DNA of 64,000 nt from contig JAKSZT010053764.1 in assembly GCA_026826555.1 (NCBI GenBank), positions 13,614,536 to 13,678,535 of the forward strand, in the 5' to 3' direction. Below, in pieces: positions 34,266-45,440 of the stretch. This DNA is from Tolypeutes matacus. Its lineage: Eukaryota; Chordata; Mammalia; Cingulata; Chlamyphoridae. The notes beneath the pieces were generated by a model. The model had not been told where the DNA came from. It saw only the letters and a list, made by a program, of their open reading frames with translations, and did not search any database. Numbering within the stretch: the first letter of the stretch is position 1; the number at the start of each line of letters is the position of its first letter. The translations under genes and the position numbers were made by a program.

Positions 34266-35283
34266 AAAATGATACTCAGAATGTCCAGATTTAACAAATT
34301 TTCAAAATATTCAAAGGGATAGCCATAGGAACAGAAGACTTCAACAAAAACTGTCCTGGAGGAAGCTGTGTTTCTAGAATTTTTAATCAGACATATTAGA
34401 TAATCTCTCTTAAATGGGATTGATGAACTCAAGGAGAATATCGACAAAGAACTAAAGGAAATCAGGAAAACAATATATGAAAAAAGTGAGAATTTCAGTA
34501 ATGAGATAAAAATTATAAATAAGAGCCAATTCTTCAACCCAATTCTAAACTGAAAATTATAATATTTGAAAGGGAAAATTAAATAGAGAGGTCCAATAGG
34601 AGATTGGATCAGACAGATATAAGGATCCACAAATCTTCCTAAATTGAAATTGTCCAGTCTGAGGAGCAGAAAGAAAAAAGAATGAAAAAAAAAAAAGAAC
34701 ATGACCTGAGGAACTCATAAGACCTATCAAGCGGGCCAATATATGCATCATAGGAGTCACAGAAGGAGAAAACAGAAAGAAGTAGAAAAATATTTCAAGA
34801 AATAATGGCTGAAAATTTCCCCAATCTGATGAAAAATATGGATATACAAATCCCAGAAATTCAATGAACTCCAAGAGATCCACACCAACTCCTTGTTCAA
34901 CTCCATCTTGATTCAAGATGAACTCCTTGAATAAACCAAAAGAGATCCACTCCAAGACACATTATAATCAAATTGTCAAATGCTAAAGACAAAGCGAGAA
35001 TCTTGAAAATAACAATATAGAAGCAACACATCATAAACAAGAGATCCTTAGTAAGATTAACATCCAATTTCTCATTTGACACCATGGAAGCTGGAAGGCA
35101 ATGAGTTGACATATTTAAGGTACTAATAACAACAGATAAAAAAGTCAACCAAGAATATTATGTCTGACAAAACTGTCTTTAAAAAAATGCAAAAATTAAG
35201 ATATTTCTTAATAAAGCAATAAAAGATGAGAGAGCTCATTACTAGTAGACCTGACATAAGAAATGCAAAAAGGAGATCTTTAG
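34266..35283 (+). pseudogene. L1 ORF1 relic (ORF1p RNA-binding protein)
   Basis: The DNA follows L1M ORF1 in order: 'GGAACAGAAGACTTCAACAAAAACTGTCC', 'ATTGATGAACTCAAGGAGAATATCGACAAAGAACTAAAGG' (coiled coil), 'GTCCAGTCTGAGGAGCAGAAAG', 'AATATATGCATCATAGGAGTCACAGAAGGAG' (start of the RRM-like region), 'CACATTATAATCAAATTGTCAAATGCTAAAGAC' and 'CTAGTAGACCTGACATAAGAAATGC' near the stop. Frameshifts and stops split it, and no frame exceeds ~100 codons on this strand. The 216- and 132-codon minus-strand frames over 34,052-34,955 are antisense artefacts. ORF1p is the trimeric nucleic-acid chaperone of L1 RNPs; this copy cannot make it. Confidence 0.85.
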
Positions 35284-35783
35284 ATTGAAAGGAAAGGAAA
35301 GGAAAGTAGATTATTAACTCAAAATTGCACAATGAAATAAAACCCTCCAGTATATGGGTAAATATAAATGCCAGCATTATTGCATTTTTCACTTGTAACA
35401 TGATTTTTTACTACTTATATGGATTATTATTCAAATGCATAAAAGACAATTAGAAACCCTTATTACTGGGCACACAATATGTAACAATGCATTTTTTGAC
35501 AAGAACAACATAAAGGGGAGAGGAAGAGAGAAATAGGAAGAGAATGCATGTAAGCTATTGAAGTTAAGTTGCTACAATATAAATTAAATTGTTGTAGATT
35601 CAATATGTTAAATGTAATCCCCATATTAACCACAAGGAAAATACCTGAAAAATCTACACAAAAGTAAATGAGAAATGATTCCAAGTAGATCACCAACAAA
35701 AGGTCACCAACAAGAAGGAAGTCAATATTGGAATAAAGGAGGGACAAAAAAGGTATAAGAGATAGAAAAGAACAATTAGAAAA
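35284..35783 (+). other. L1 inter-ORF spacer
   Basis: It matches the long spacer of L1M elements between ORF1 and ORF2: 'GGTAAATATAAATGCCAGCATTATTGCA', 'GGCACACAATATGTAACAATGCA', 'AACATAAAGGGGAGAGG', 'TATTGAAGTTAAGTTGCTACAATATAAATTAAATTGTTGTAG' and 'TGTTAAATGTAATCCCCATATTAACCACAAGGAAAATA'. It is non-coding. Confidence 0.82.
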
Positions 35784-38710
35784 ATGGCAGAAGTAAGTTT
35801 TGCCTTATTAGTAATTACCTTAAATATAAGTTGATTAAACTCTCCAGTCATAAGACAGAAATTGACAGAATAGATAAAGAAGCATGATCCAACCACATAG
35901 TGTTAAAAGAGACTCATCTTGGATCCAATGGCACAAACAGGTTGAAAGTAAGAAGGTGGAAAAAAATATTCCATGCAAATAGTATGCAAAAGAGAGGTGG
36001 GGTAGCTATACTAATGTCAGACAAAATGGACTTAAAGTAAAAAAACTCTTTCAAGAGTCAAAGAAGGACATTATATATTGAATATAGGGTCAATTCAATA
36101 GGAAGACATACAATATAAACTTATATGCCCCCAACAACAGGGATTCAAAATATATGAAGCAAACATTGACAGAATTGAAGGGAGAAACAGACAGTTCTAC
36201 AATTATAGTTGGAGATTTCAATACACTAGTTTCAATGCTGGATAGAACATCTAGACAGAAGATAACAAGTAAATAGAGAACTTGACAACACTATAATCCA
36301 ACTAGCTCTAACAAGCATATATAGAATACTTCACCTAACAACAGGAGGATTCATATTCTTTTCAGATACACATGGACAATTCTCCAGCACAGACTATATG
36401 TTAGGACACAAGAGAAATGTCAATAATTTAAAAAATACTGAAATCACACAAAATAACTTCAACAACAATGAAATGAAGCAAGAAATCAATAACAGAAGGA
36501 AAACTGGAAACTGTAAAAATACGTGAATATTAAACAGCCCAAGCATAACAACCAATGGTTTACAGAAGAAATCACAAGAGAAATGAGAAAATACTTAGAA
36601 GTGAATGAAAATGAAAGCACAATATATGAAAACTTATGGGATGCAGCCCAGGCAAATCTCAAAGAGAAATTTATAATTATGAATGTATATGTTAAAAAAG
36701 GAGAATGATCTCACATCAATAACCTAACTTCACATCTTAAGGACCTAGGAAAAGAAGTGCAAAATAAACCTAAAACTAGCAGAAGGAAGGAAATAATTAA
36801 TATTAATTATTAATATTAATATTAAAGCAGTGATACATGAAAAAGAGAATAGAATACAGTTGAGACAATCAAAAAATATATAAAACAATTTTATATATTG
36901 AAAAATATATAAAATTGATAAACATTTAGGTAGACTGAAAAAGAAAAAACAATGGCACAAAATCAGAATTAAGATGGTAACATCATTACAGATATTACAG
37001 AAGTTAAAAGGATTATAAAAGAATGCTATGAACAACTGTATGGCAACAAAGTAGATAATCTAGACAAATGGAAAAATTTCTAGAAATATATAAATTACCT
37101 AAACTGACTCAAGAAGAAATAGAAAACTGCAACAAGCCTATAACAAGTACAGAGATAGAATGAATAATTAAAAACCTTGCACCAAAGAAAAGTTTAGGGC
37201 TTTGTTGGGGAACTCCGCCAGTGAAATGTTCTTCCAAACATTTAAAGAAGAATTAACACCGGTCCTGCTCAAATGCTTCCAAATAATTCAAGAGGAGGCA
37301 ACACTGCCTAATTCATTCCATGAGGCCAGAATTACCCTGATTCAAAATCCTGATAAATACATTACAAGAAAAATAATACAGACCAACTTTCCTTATAAAT
37401 ATACATGCAAAAATCTTCAACAAAATACTAGCATACTGAATCCAATAGCATATTAACAAGATTATAAAACATGACCAAGTGGGATTAGCCCCAGGTATAC
37501 AAGGGTGATTCAATACAGGAAAATCACTGTAATACATCACATAAATACAATGAAGGTAAAACACCACATGATTATCTCCATACACATAGTAAAGGCCTTT
37601 GACAAATCCAGCATCCTTTCTTGATAAAAACACTCAGAAAACTAGTAATACAAGGAAACTTTCCCAACATAATATAGACCATTTATTATGAAAACCTGTA
37701 GCTAACATCACACTTAATGGTGAAAGACTTAAAGCTTTCTCCCTAAGATCAAGAATGAGGCAAGGATTCCCACTTTTAATACAGCTATTCAATAGAGTAC
37801 TAGAAGTTCTAGCCAGAGCAACGAGTCAGGGAAAAGAAATAACAGTTATTCAAATTGGAAACTACCTTTATTTGCTGATGGCATGATCTTATATATAGAA
37901 AAACCAAATGAATCCACAAGGAAATTATTAGAGCTAATAAAGAAATTCAGCAAAGTGGCAGGGTACAAAATCAACACACAAAAGTCAATTGTGCTTTTGT
38001 ACATTATCGATGAATAATTCAAAGGGGAGATTAAGAAAGCAATTTCATTTACAATAACATCTAAAAGAATGAAATATCTAGGAATAAATTTAACTAACAA
38101 TATAAAAGACTTGTACACTAAAAACTACAAGACACTACTGAAAGAAATTTAAGAGGATGTAAATAAATGGCAAGACATTCCATGTTCATATACTGGAAGA
38201 TATAATATTGTTAAGATGTCAATACTGCCCAAAGCCATCTATGGATTTAATGTAATTTCTATCAAATGTCCAGCAGTCTCTTTTGGAGAAATGGAAAAGC
38301 CAATCCTCAAATTCATATGGAACTGTAAGGGGACCTGAATGGCCAAAACAATTTTGAAAAAGAAAAACAAAATTGGAAGACTCACACTTCCTGATTTCAA
38401 AATGTACAAAATATACAAGCTACAATAATCAAAACAATGTGGTATTGGCATAAGGATAGAGACATATACCAATGGAATAGAATTGAAAGTCCAGAAATAG
38501 ACCCACGCATTTATGGCCAATTGATTTTTGTTAAGGTTGTCAAGTACATGCAGTGGGGAAAGAATAGTCTCTTCGACAAATGGTTTTGTGAAAACTAGAT
38601 ATCCACTTGCAAGGGAATGCAGCTGTAGCCTTATTTTACACCATCTACCAAAATTAACTTTAAAAGAATCAAGGACCTAAATGCAAGCACTAAATGCATA
38701 AAACCGTTAA
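35784..38710 (+). pseudogene. L1 ORF2 relic (endonuclease-reverse transcriptase), 3' end missing
   Basis: It starts at ATGGCAGAAGTAAG. The endonuclease region is recognisable (GTTAAAAGAGACTCATCTTGG..., 'GGTGGGGTAGCTATACTAATGTCAGACAAAATGGAC', 'GGAGATTTCAATACACTA', 'ACAATTCTCCAGCACAGACTATATG'). Then comes the RT region ('AGGAGGCAACACTGCCTAATTCATTCCATGAGGCCAG', 'AGGCAAGGATTCCCAC', 'TTTGCTGATGGCATGATC' at 37,871). ORF2 normally spans ~3.8 kb; similarity stops near 38,710 after 'AATGCAAGCACTAAATGCATAAAACCGTTAAAA', so the cysteine-rich end and the element's 3' UTR are absent. Multiple stops and frameshifts make it dead. The RT FADD box reads FADG. Confidence 0.9.
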
Positions 38711-38759
38711 AAGTTGATTTTTTTCAACCAGTAAGGTACAGGGTGGTGGATTTATAGTA

Positions 38760-38940
38760 CACATTTAACTTTTAAAAATACACCTACAGATACTTGCCAA
38801 AAGAAATATGAGAATGTAGACTTAAATAGTCTGGGCAGAATTTTGGTGGTTATTTAAGCTGGGTGATAAGGGTTACTTATACTCTTCTATTATTTTATAT
38901 GTTTTAACATTTACATAATAAAGTGTTAAAAAGAAGTAAA
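38760..38940 (+). mobile_element. Old L1M 3' end scrap
   Basis: 'TGGTTATTTAAGCTGGGTGATAAGGGTTACTTATACTCTTCTATTATTTTATATGTTTTAACATTTACATAATAAAGTGTTAAAA' follows the common L1M 3' end (GCTGGGTGATGGGTACATGGGGGTTCATTATA..TTTGAAATTTTCCATAATAAAA). It may be an older element that the larger L1 landed in. Confidence 0.55.
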
Positions 38941-39359
38941 AAGCAGGGGTAATTCTGCCAGTCATTACACTTAATGAGAGATGCCCCAGAAGAGCCATCA
39001 GCTATTCCCTCAGTGGGTTTTTGTTACTGTCTGCTCTCAAAGTGGGCAAACTTCCTTCCCCAAAAGAATAAGTCTAGGATTCTATTAGATGAATTTTTCA
39101 CAAAATATGGACACCAAATGCAATTTGACTTCTTCATCTGATGTTCAAGTGATGAAGGCATTCCTATCTATCCCAGTGCTAGAGATAATATCTGCACATG
39201 GTTTAGAGTTGGAGGGAAAGTGAACTTTGTTGCAGTAATAGAGAGAGGGTCTCAAATGTGACATTCCCTTAAGGGATTTTCAAGGGTAATTTCAATATAT
39301 GTGATTTTTGCCTTATGTACTAACTTGAGACCTTAGCTCCTTTTTTCAGACATTATTTT
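38941..39359. other. Unique sequence
   Basis: No recognised element. It is the 3' flank of the RPL31 retrocopy. Confidence 0.4.
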
Positions 39360-39785
39360 ATAATTTTATTTGATAATCAGCTCTTTTTATCCATATTGAT
39401 AGTCTGTAGGTTTTTGAAAATGGTGATGGGTATATAGGCAATCAATGCAAAGAGCTTGTTTTGTGAATCTTCACCCATACTACATTTTCTGGATAACCTA
39501 CATTGATACCATATGAGACATTCTTTATTCCTTTGGCCCAGGCAGCTTTGTTGAGGCTGGTGTTAGTGTGTGCATTTGGTGTTTCCATCTCCTTCATATA
39601 AATTTCTGGATCTCTTTGAGTGCCCAAGGGGCATGTTTCTTGAAGCCTACTCCATGGATATGATTGTGAAGGTTGGTGACGTACTCCCTGGTACCACCTG
39701 ATTGATGGCAGAATGGCCCTTCTTTTTCTTATCACTCTTCTTTGCAGGAACCATTCTGCCTGGACCAGGTTGGAAAGGAAGAGCA
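39360..39785 (-). pseudogene. RPL31: RPL31 processed pseudogene
   Basis: This is an intronless retrocopy of 60S ribosomal protein L31. The ATG at 39,754 opens M-V-P-A-K-K with a K-rich run and SAINQVV (L31 N-terminus). The most telling block is 39,597-39,499: KEMxTPxxxxxTxLNKAxWAKGIxNVxY, matching the central part of L31. The C-terminal part (LSRK, then [20 protein letters not shown]) is in another frame and ends at TGA 39,379-39,377. ATG to stop is 378 bp, exactly L31 length (125 aa plus stop), so indels nearly cancel. Upstream, CTCTTCCTTTCCAACC resembles the 5' TOP leader of RPL31 mRNA. Downstream, AATAAA lies just after the stop. At least two frameshifts plus substitutions disable it. Functional L31 lines the peptide exit tunnel; this copy is not expected to be translated. 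Confidence 0.93.
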
Positions 39786-40091
39786 TGAAACCCTAGTTCC
39801 CATTTGAAATAGTCTCCCTACCCCCAATTTTGCAAATATGCTTTGAAAAGCCAAAGAAATGAGGAGTCTCATTAATTTCTATTATTGGCCTGGTTCCATA
39901 ATATCCCACAATGAATGCTGAAAACTTGTCTTGTCCAGCCCATCAGTCATTCTTCCCTGTGACCTGAAGGGTTAACAGCCTCCCTTTCTTCCATGTAAAT
40001 TCAAATTCCTTCTTCCCAAGAAACTCCCCTCCTCTAATTGAACAGTTTTAACCACTGGCAACTCTTTTTTATCCTTTCTTCATCACCGAGG
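39786..40091. other. Unique sequence
   Basis: Short stretch between the RPL31 retrocopy and an LTR. Nothing is recognised in it. Confidence 0.4.
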
Positions 40092-40537
40092 TGTTTTAGT
40101 TTTCCTAGACTACGTAAAGGAATTCCATGAAATGGTTCTGCTTAAGCAATGAGAATTTATTCACTTACGGTTAGACTTGAGGAAAATGTCCAAATCAAGG
40201 CATCAGCAAAGTGATGCTTCCTTCCCAAAGACCAGCTGCCAGTGATCCTTGGTTCCTCTGACACTTGGCAGGGCACATGGTGGCATCTGGTGGTCTTCCC
40301 CTTCTCTCCTGGGTTTGTTGCTTTCAGCTTCTTTCTTCCATGGCTTTCTCACTCTGTATTCATTCCATTTATAAAGAACGACAGTAAGAGGATTAAGTCT
40401 CATACTGAATGAGGTTCTTCCTACCTTAATTGAGGTAGCCTCATCAAAAGATCCTACTTACAATAGGTTTATACCCACAGGAATGGATTATATTTAAGAA
40501 CATATTTCTCTGGGGTACATTCACCTTCAAAACATCA
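40092..40537 (-). mobile_element. MaLR-type LTR
   Basis: It runs TGTTTTAG..ACATCA on the plus strand. Reverse-strand LTR features are 'TGCTTAAGCAATGAGAATTTATTCACTTACGG', 'GTCCAAATCAAGGCATCAGCAAAGTGATGCTTCCTTCC', 'GAGGTAGCCTCATCAAAAGATCC' and 'CTGGGGTACATTCACC'. The last is the complement of the GTACCCCAG start seen in the plus-strand LTR at 19,093. Confidence 0.75.
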
Positions 40538-41230
40538 TGCAAGAGTTGGATATAAGAAAGAGAAATGAAAGGGTGAGAAGATACTAGATCTGTTGCTTTA
40601 TGGTTTTCTGAGTCTGGAAACAATCTCCCTGTTCCTTTTCTGGAACAAGGCCTTAGTCCTGAGTTAACTAACTATGCTTATTTGGGGTTCTTTTAATTGA
40701 GAGTAAACAAAATTATTCTGTAATCTTTGTAGTGAACCAAGCTATTTCAAACCTAAATTGGCTGCAACTATTAAAAGGGGTCATATGAAACAAGGGAATC
40801 TGAGAATCAAAGATTCAGGTCATCTAGTGTGGGTCCCTAAGTATACAGCTTGTAAATGCCAGAGAGTCTTCTGGGGGGTGGAGGTGGTGGTAGTGGTAAG
40901 AGAGGCTTGTCCTGAAAATATCTAACTATAAGATTAAGATCTGTGTATAAACAATCTAGTCTAGTGAAATTAGAGACTTCATTTCATATGGTACTTAAAA
41001 GAGGTCAAAGAGTGGAGGAGGAGCAGACTTGAGTATGGGACTGGACTGCTGTGGCAGGGATACATCCTTTGCAGCCTGTTCATTGTATTCCCATGGACAT
41101 CCTTTTCCCACTAAGTCACTTCAACCATTGAGATATCTTAGGCTGATAGGTAATTAGGAATCTTTTAGAACCAGTTTTCATATTGGTGGAATTGTGTGTT
41201 TATATGTCTTCCTCTACACAGACTTATTTT
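40538..41230. other. Unique sequence
   Basis: No gene or element recognised. A short GGTGGTGGTAG patch occurs near 40,880. Confidence 0.4.
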
Positions 41231-41234
41231 AAAA

Positions 41235-41395
41235 TCTTACCTCTGCCACTTACTAGTTATCATTTTAATTAATTACTTAGTCCTTTATTTTAAAACAGAA
41301 GAAAGAATATATACTCCAAAGTTTGCTGTTAGGATTAATTGGGAGACCATTTATAATGTAATTTAACTCACAGTAAATAGTCAGGAAATCTTAGT
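41235..41395 (-). mobile_element. MIR SINE, diverged
   Basis: 'TTACCTCTGCCACTTACTAGTTATCATTTTAATTAATTACTTAGTCC' and 'GTTAGGATTAATTGGGAGACCA' correspond to the reverse MIR plan, though strongly decayed. Confidence 0.65.
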
Positions 41396-41565
41396 TCTTC
41401 CCCATCCACCGTTCAACACTTTAATTCAGAGGGCATCTGAATCCATGCAGCCTCCCTCCCGTAACCCAATTCCCTTAATTCCTATCATGTAGATTCTAAA
41501 ACCAAGCAGTCTTCTGTCAGTGAAGTTCTTTCCACCACCACCCCGCCCCCTTTCCCTATCATTCT

Positions 41566-43195
41566 TCTTTTTTAAATATATTTTTTAAAAGATACTTAGA
41601 TTACATAAATGTTACATAAAAAATATAGGGATTCCCATATGCCCTGCTCCCCATAACTCCCACATTTTCCCACATAAAAAAACATCCTTCATTTGTGTGG
41701 TACTCATTGCAACTGATAAATGTATTTTGAGGCATTGTCCCTGAACATGGATTATAGTTTAAATTGTAGTTTATACTCTCTCCAATACAATTCTGTAGGT
41801 TATGGGAAGACATATAATGGCCTATATCTGTCATTGCAATGTCATTCAGGATGATTCCCAAGTCCTGAAAATGCCCCTGTATTACACTTCTTTTTCCCTC
41901 TCCTTGCCCTCAGAGCCTCCAGTGGCTACTGCCCCCACATCGATGTTGTAACTTCTTCCATTGCTAGAATCATGATAAGTCTATAGTAGAATACCAGTAA
42001 GTCCACTCTAGTCCATAGTTCATTCCCCAATCCTGAGGATTCTGGGATGATGATGCCCACTCCACCTCTAATTGAGAGGAGGCTTTGATCCCATAGAGCC
42101 ATTGGATGGGACTCTCTTGCTTGCAGTTGTAGGCTCTCTCATTTCCTTGGTATGGTGGTTGCCAATTCTCATCTCCTTCTTGGTTATCCTAGGTGAGTCC
42201 AATGAACTGGAGAGTAGGTGTTGCAACTCCGCTGAGGGTCAAGGCCCAGTTGGCACATGGACAGCCCAAAGATTTAAGTCTCTTGGACGGACACCTACCA
42301 ACTCCAGCACCAACTACAGGTTCAAATAGAAGGGACAGGTGAGCCATATGTAGGGAAGACATAACTGATTTCAACTCTGTCACTCTCAGGAGCACAAACT
42401 CCAAAGTAGGGCCCACTGGCAAGGCACCAAACTCAGGAGCTATCTGCCCTGACCATAGGACCTAGGTATCTCCAGAGCACTCAGGAGCCCCACTGTTTAG
42501 GGTAGTATCTATTTTGGCAGTCTATGCAATCTTGCTGAGATGTGCATAAGCGTTACCTCTGAGATGACCTCCCGACTCATTTTGAAGTCCCTTAGCCATA
42601 TAAACTCATTTGTTTTTGCCTTTTCCCCTTTTATTTGAGGTTGTTTTTCAGTTGCATCGCTAGTTGGTGCTTTGTAGTAATCCCTTGGTGCCAGGGAGGC
42701 TCATCTCTGGGAGTTATGTCCCATGTGGAGGGAAGGTAATGCATTTATATGCTGAGCTTGGCTTAGATAGAGGCCACATTTGAGAAACAAGGAAGCCCTC
42801 AGGAGGTAACTTGTAGGCACCCTATAACACTAGGCTAACTTTCAATTTCAAGAACAGAGGCTCATAAGCATAGTCATCAATATCAAAGGCCCATCAATGG
42901 ACCATCCTTCTTCACTAGTCATTGCCCCTGTACTTGGGGGATTGTTGTTGTTTCATTGGAGAATGTAACAGAGCTCTCTAGGATGGGAATTCAATATTCT
43001 TGCAGTTATTGTGTGACTCTCTGTGACAATGCCCTGTAAACATCTGAACACGTTTATATACCTTATATGTATGTCCAGGTGAACTTTCTCCTATTTATCC
43101 CCCATCACTGACACCCCACACCAATGATCCTCCCCTGCCCCAGTTGTAACCCTTCTGTGATTCAAAGCTTATTAAAAAATGAAACCAATAAAATA
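41566..43195 (-). mobile_element. L1 3'-terminal unit, ~1.6 kb
   Basis: Minus-strand copy of the long 3'-terminal unit. Its T-rich left edge (41,570-41,600) is the poly(A) side. 'GATACTTAGATTACATAAATGTTACAT' follows, then the internal blocks shared with 10,430-11,535. Beyond these it keeps the upstream part: GGAGGCTCATCTCTGGGAGTTATGTCCC, complement of the GACTCCCAGGGATAAGCCTCC at 54,139, and ATCACTGACACCCCACACCAATGATCC, complement of the block at 53,707. It and the 53.6-kb copy are the two near-complete units and are inverted relative to each other. Confidence 0.82.
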
Positions 43196-43345
43196 GCCAA
43201 ATACAATTAATAGGTAAATGAAATAATACTGATAGGTTTAAATATAAGAAATAAAATATAAAAAACTAAAAATTAAATAAAATTTAAAAGCTAAGATATT
43301 AAAAAATAATGAAAAATATTAAAAAATTTTTTTTTTAATATTTTG
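43196..43345. repeat. A/T-rich low-complexity tract
   Basis: Nearly pure A/T (AAATAAAATATAAAAAACTAAAAATTAAATAAAA and similar) lies at the outer edge of the 1.6-kb L1 unit. The plus-strand copy has an equivalent AT tract at 53,617-53,650. Confidence 0.7.
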
Positions 43346-43432
43346 CCTTTCATTGCTGAAATAGCTGTTGTCCTGTATGTACAGTGACATTTTCTTCCAT
43401 TTATTCCCCAGTGTCTTACTTTTTTTCATTTT

Positions 43433-43960
43433 GTTTTCAAAGAAGTTTTAGGTCACAGTAAAGTCACATACAGAATACAGGGGACTCCCATTTGCCCAAC
43501 ATCCTCCCCTTTTTCTCCCTTCCCATATTAATACCTTTTCAAATGTGGATGGTCCATTTATTACAACTGATATACAAATAGTGAAACATAGCTACTAACC
43601 ATGGTCAATGGTTTACATTCCAGACCATACACTTTTATAAATTTTGATATTTAACATGGCCTGTGTCTATCATTGCAAGATCATGTAGAACACTTCCATT
43701 GCCCATTAAATACCCCCTGTTCCATCTATTCTATTCCTCCCTCACAGTCCCCTTGGAGTCCATGGTGACGACCCAGCTTCACTCCTTGGACGACAAGATT
43801 CATAGTTATTTGCAACAACACTGAGGTCTTAACACACTGATTTGTCCTTCCCTATTAGGAACTGCCCATGCTCTCGAGAGACTCCTGCCCCTCTGTTTGA
43901 GAACATATCAGTCCCCAGGATGGGAGTCCAACCCACTGGGAGTCCAACATGTGGGTCTCC
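43433..43960 (-). mobile_element. L1 3' end, diverged copy (main arm)
   Basis: On the minus strand it has the L1 3'-end order: 'CATGATCTTGCAATGATAGACACAGGCC', 'TATAAAAGTGTATGGTCTGGAATGTAAACCATTGACCATGGTTAGTAGC', 'TCAGTTGTAATAAATGG' and 'CAAATGGGAGTCCCCTGTATTCTG', with the tail at 43,433. It is more diverged than the 41.6- and 53.6-kb copies. The strand of similarity appears to flip near 43,960. Confidence 0.7.
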
Positions 43961-44240
43961 ACCCACTGATACAACACATCATGGCAAAATAACAAAAATG
44001 TGCAACAATGAATTGTAGCAAAGGAACTAAGGGGAGGATTGGGGGAGGGACCAGGTAAACACTGGGGATTGGCGGGTATGTGGTTGAAAGTACAAAGTTG
44101 GGTATGCTCTTATGGCAATATGACAAGGAAGGATTACTGGTTTAAGGTGTTGGATGGAGGGGCATTCGGGACAGGGCACATCTGGGGCAGGCTTCTAAGG
44201 AGTGTGTGAGTGATCATTTTGTCATAATGTGTTGTCAGTG
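43961..44240 (+). mobile_element. Possible inverted 5' arm of the same L1 copy
   Basis: On the plus strand 'GATGGAGGGGCATTCGGGACAGGGCACATCTGGGGCAGGCTTCTAAGGAGTGTGTGAGTGATCATTTTGTCAT' parallels 53,730-53,810 of the long unit (GGGAGGGATATATGGGGGAGGGTGCACCTGGGCCATGCCTCTATGG..GTTCATATGGTCATGG). Direct orientation here against reverse orientation at 43,433-43,960 fits a 5' inversion (twin priming). The similarity is visual only. Confidence 0.4.
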
Positions 44241-44529
44241 AAGTTCTATTACAGGAAAATGTCTAAAAGAAAACTAAATGGGCCTGGGCTTTAGCACTGG
44301 GTTTTAGCACTGGGGCTAAAAGAAACATGGGTTCTGTATCTCTGGATCCAAAACAACCAGCCAATTGGATTAATTTAGCTAAGCATTAAATGAAATCAAT
44401 AAGAAAATCACTAACCTCGCAATTTGTTAGTATATTGAGGTAATGTCATTCAAAAGGTTGCAAGCATAAGGCTTTTGTGACATTTCACTTTTATCTTTCT
44501 TACTTCTCCTTTCTATATTTATTCTGTTG

Positions 44530-44860
44530 TGTTTTACTGTGACTTTGAAAACTATAAAATAATACAAGATCATTGTAAATAAGCAAAAAGAAAATGTATA
44601 AAGTAAATAAAATGAAACCTCTTATGGCTTACTCCAAATCCTTAGAGATAGCCGTAATAGTATTTTGGTGCATATCCTAATACGACTTTGTACATTATTT
44701 GTTCTTCAATCTACTTTTTCACTTAACAATGAGTCTTGATCATTTTTTCCAAATCAGAGTTTGAAGAATTACCTCATTCATTTTAACTGCAGCAAGTATT
44801 ATATATTTTTTTAATGTACTCTAAGTATATTTAACCAATCTCTTGATCTATGGACACTCT
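44530..44860 (-). mobile_element. Old L1M 3' part
   Basis: The plus strand shows the reverse-L1M words 'GATAGCCGTAATAGTATTTTGGTGCATATCC', 'CTACTTTTTCACTTAACAATGAGTCTTGATCATTTTTTCC' and 'TTTAACTGCAGCAAGTATTATATA..TATATTTAACCAATC'. These match the usual reverse-orientation pattern (GGTGTATATCCTTCCAG.. TTTCACTTAACAATATATC.. TTTAACCAGTCC). Confidence 0.75.
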
Positions 44861-45139
44861 CATACTCTTCTTTGATGAAGTTCTATTGAATCATTCATTT
44901 TATAGGTTCCTGTGCCAGAGAAAAAGTTGAAATATCTCTGCCAAAAGATCTTTAGGTCTTTAAGTTCTTGAGAACCAGGAGGCCACAGTGACACATGAAA
45001 CCACTTAGAAAGTCTCATTGGGCAATGTAATTTTAGCCAAGGTACATTTTTGTGGGCTAACCAACATTTCTGTGTGCTTGATAATTTTTGGAAACACCTC
45101 AAAATTCTGTTAAATTTGCTATATATTATCTTTAGCTCT

Positions 45140-45440
45140 CAAAATGTTGTTGTTCGTGATCTGGCTCCTGTCCATTCTCAGTGCTCACTCCTTTCCCACA
45201 TGCTCTCTAAGTTCTCTGCCTGGAATGTCCTCTTCTTCCAGTCTTGCTAGTAAAATATTCCTGTCCAAAATCTTAGACTATTGCTCTCTCTATAAACCTT
45301 CTCTTCTTCCTTCTCTCATCCTGCCACAGACAACTATTTTCTCCTCCTCATTCCCACTTGATCTTGTACATTTCTCCGATAGGAAACTTTTGTATCTTAT
45401 TGTAACAATGTGTTTGAAGCCTGGCTTTTTCTCTACAGAG
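45140..45440 (+). mobile_element. LINE-2 fragment
   Basis: L2 word order: 'CGTGATCTGGCTCCTGTCCATTCTC', 'CTCACTCCTTTCCCACATGC', 'CTGCCTGGAATGTCCTCTTCTTCC', then TTGTATCTTATTGTAACAATG. The 132-codon frame here is a Ser/Leu-rich shadow of L2. Confidence 0.75.

Noticed and set aside
34052..34955. Long minus-strand frames of 216 and 132 codons
   Set aside because: They are antisense to an L1 ORF1 relic and its 5' UTR; the Phe/Leu/Ser-rich translation is what A-rich L1 sense DNA gives in reverse.
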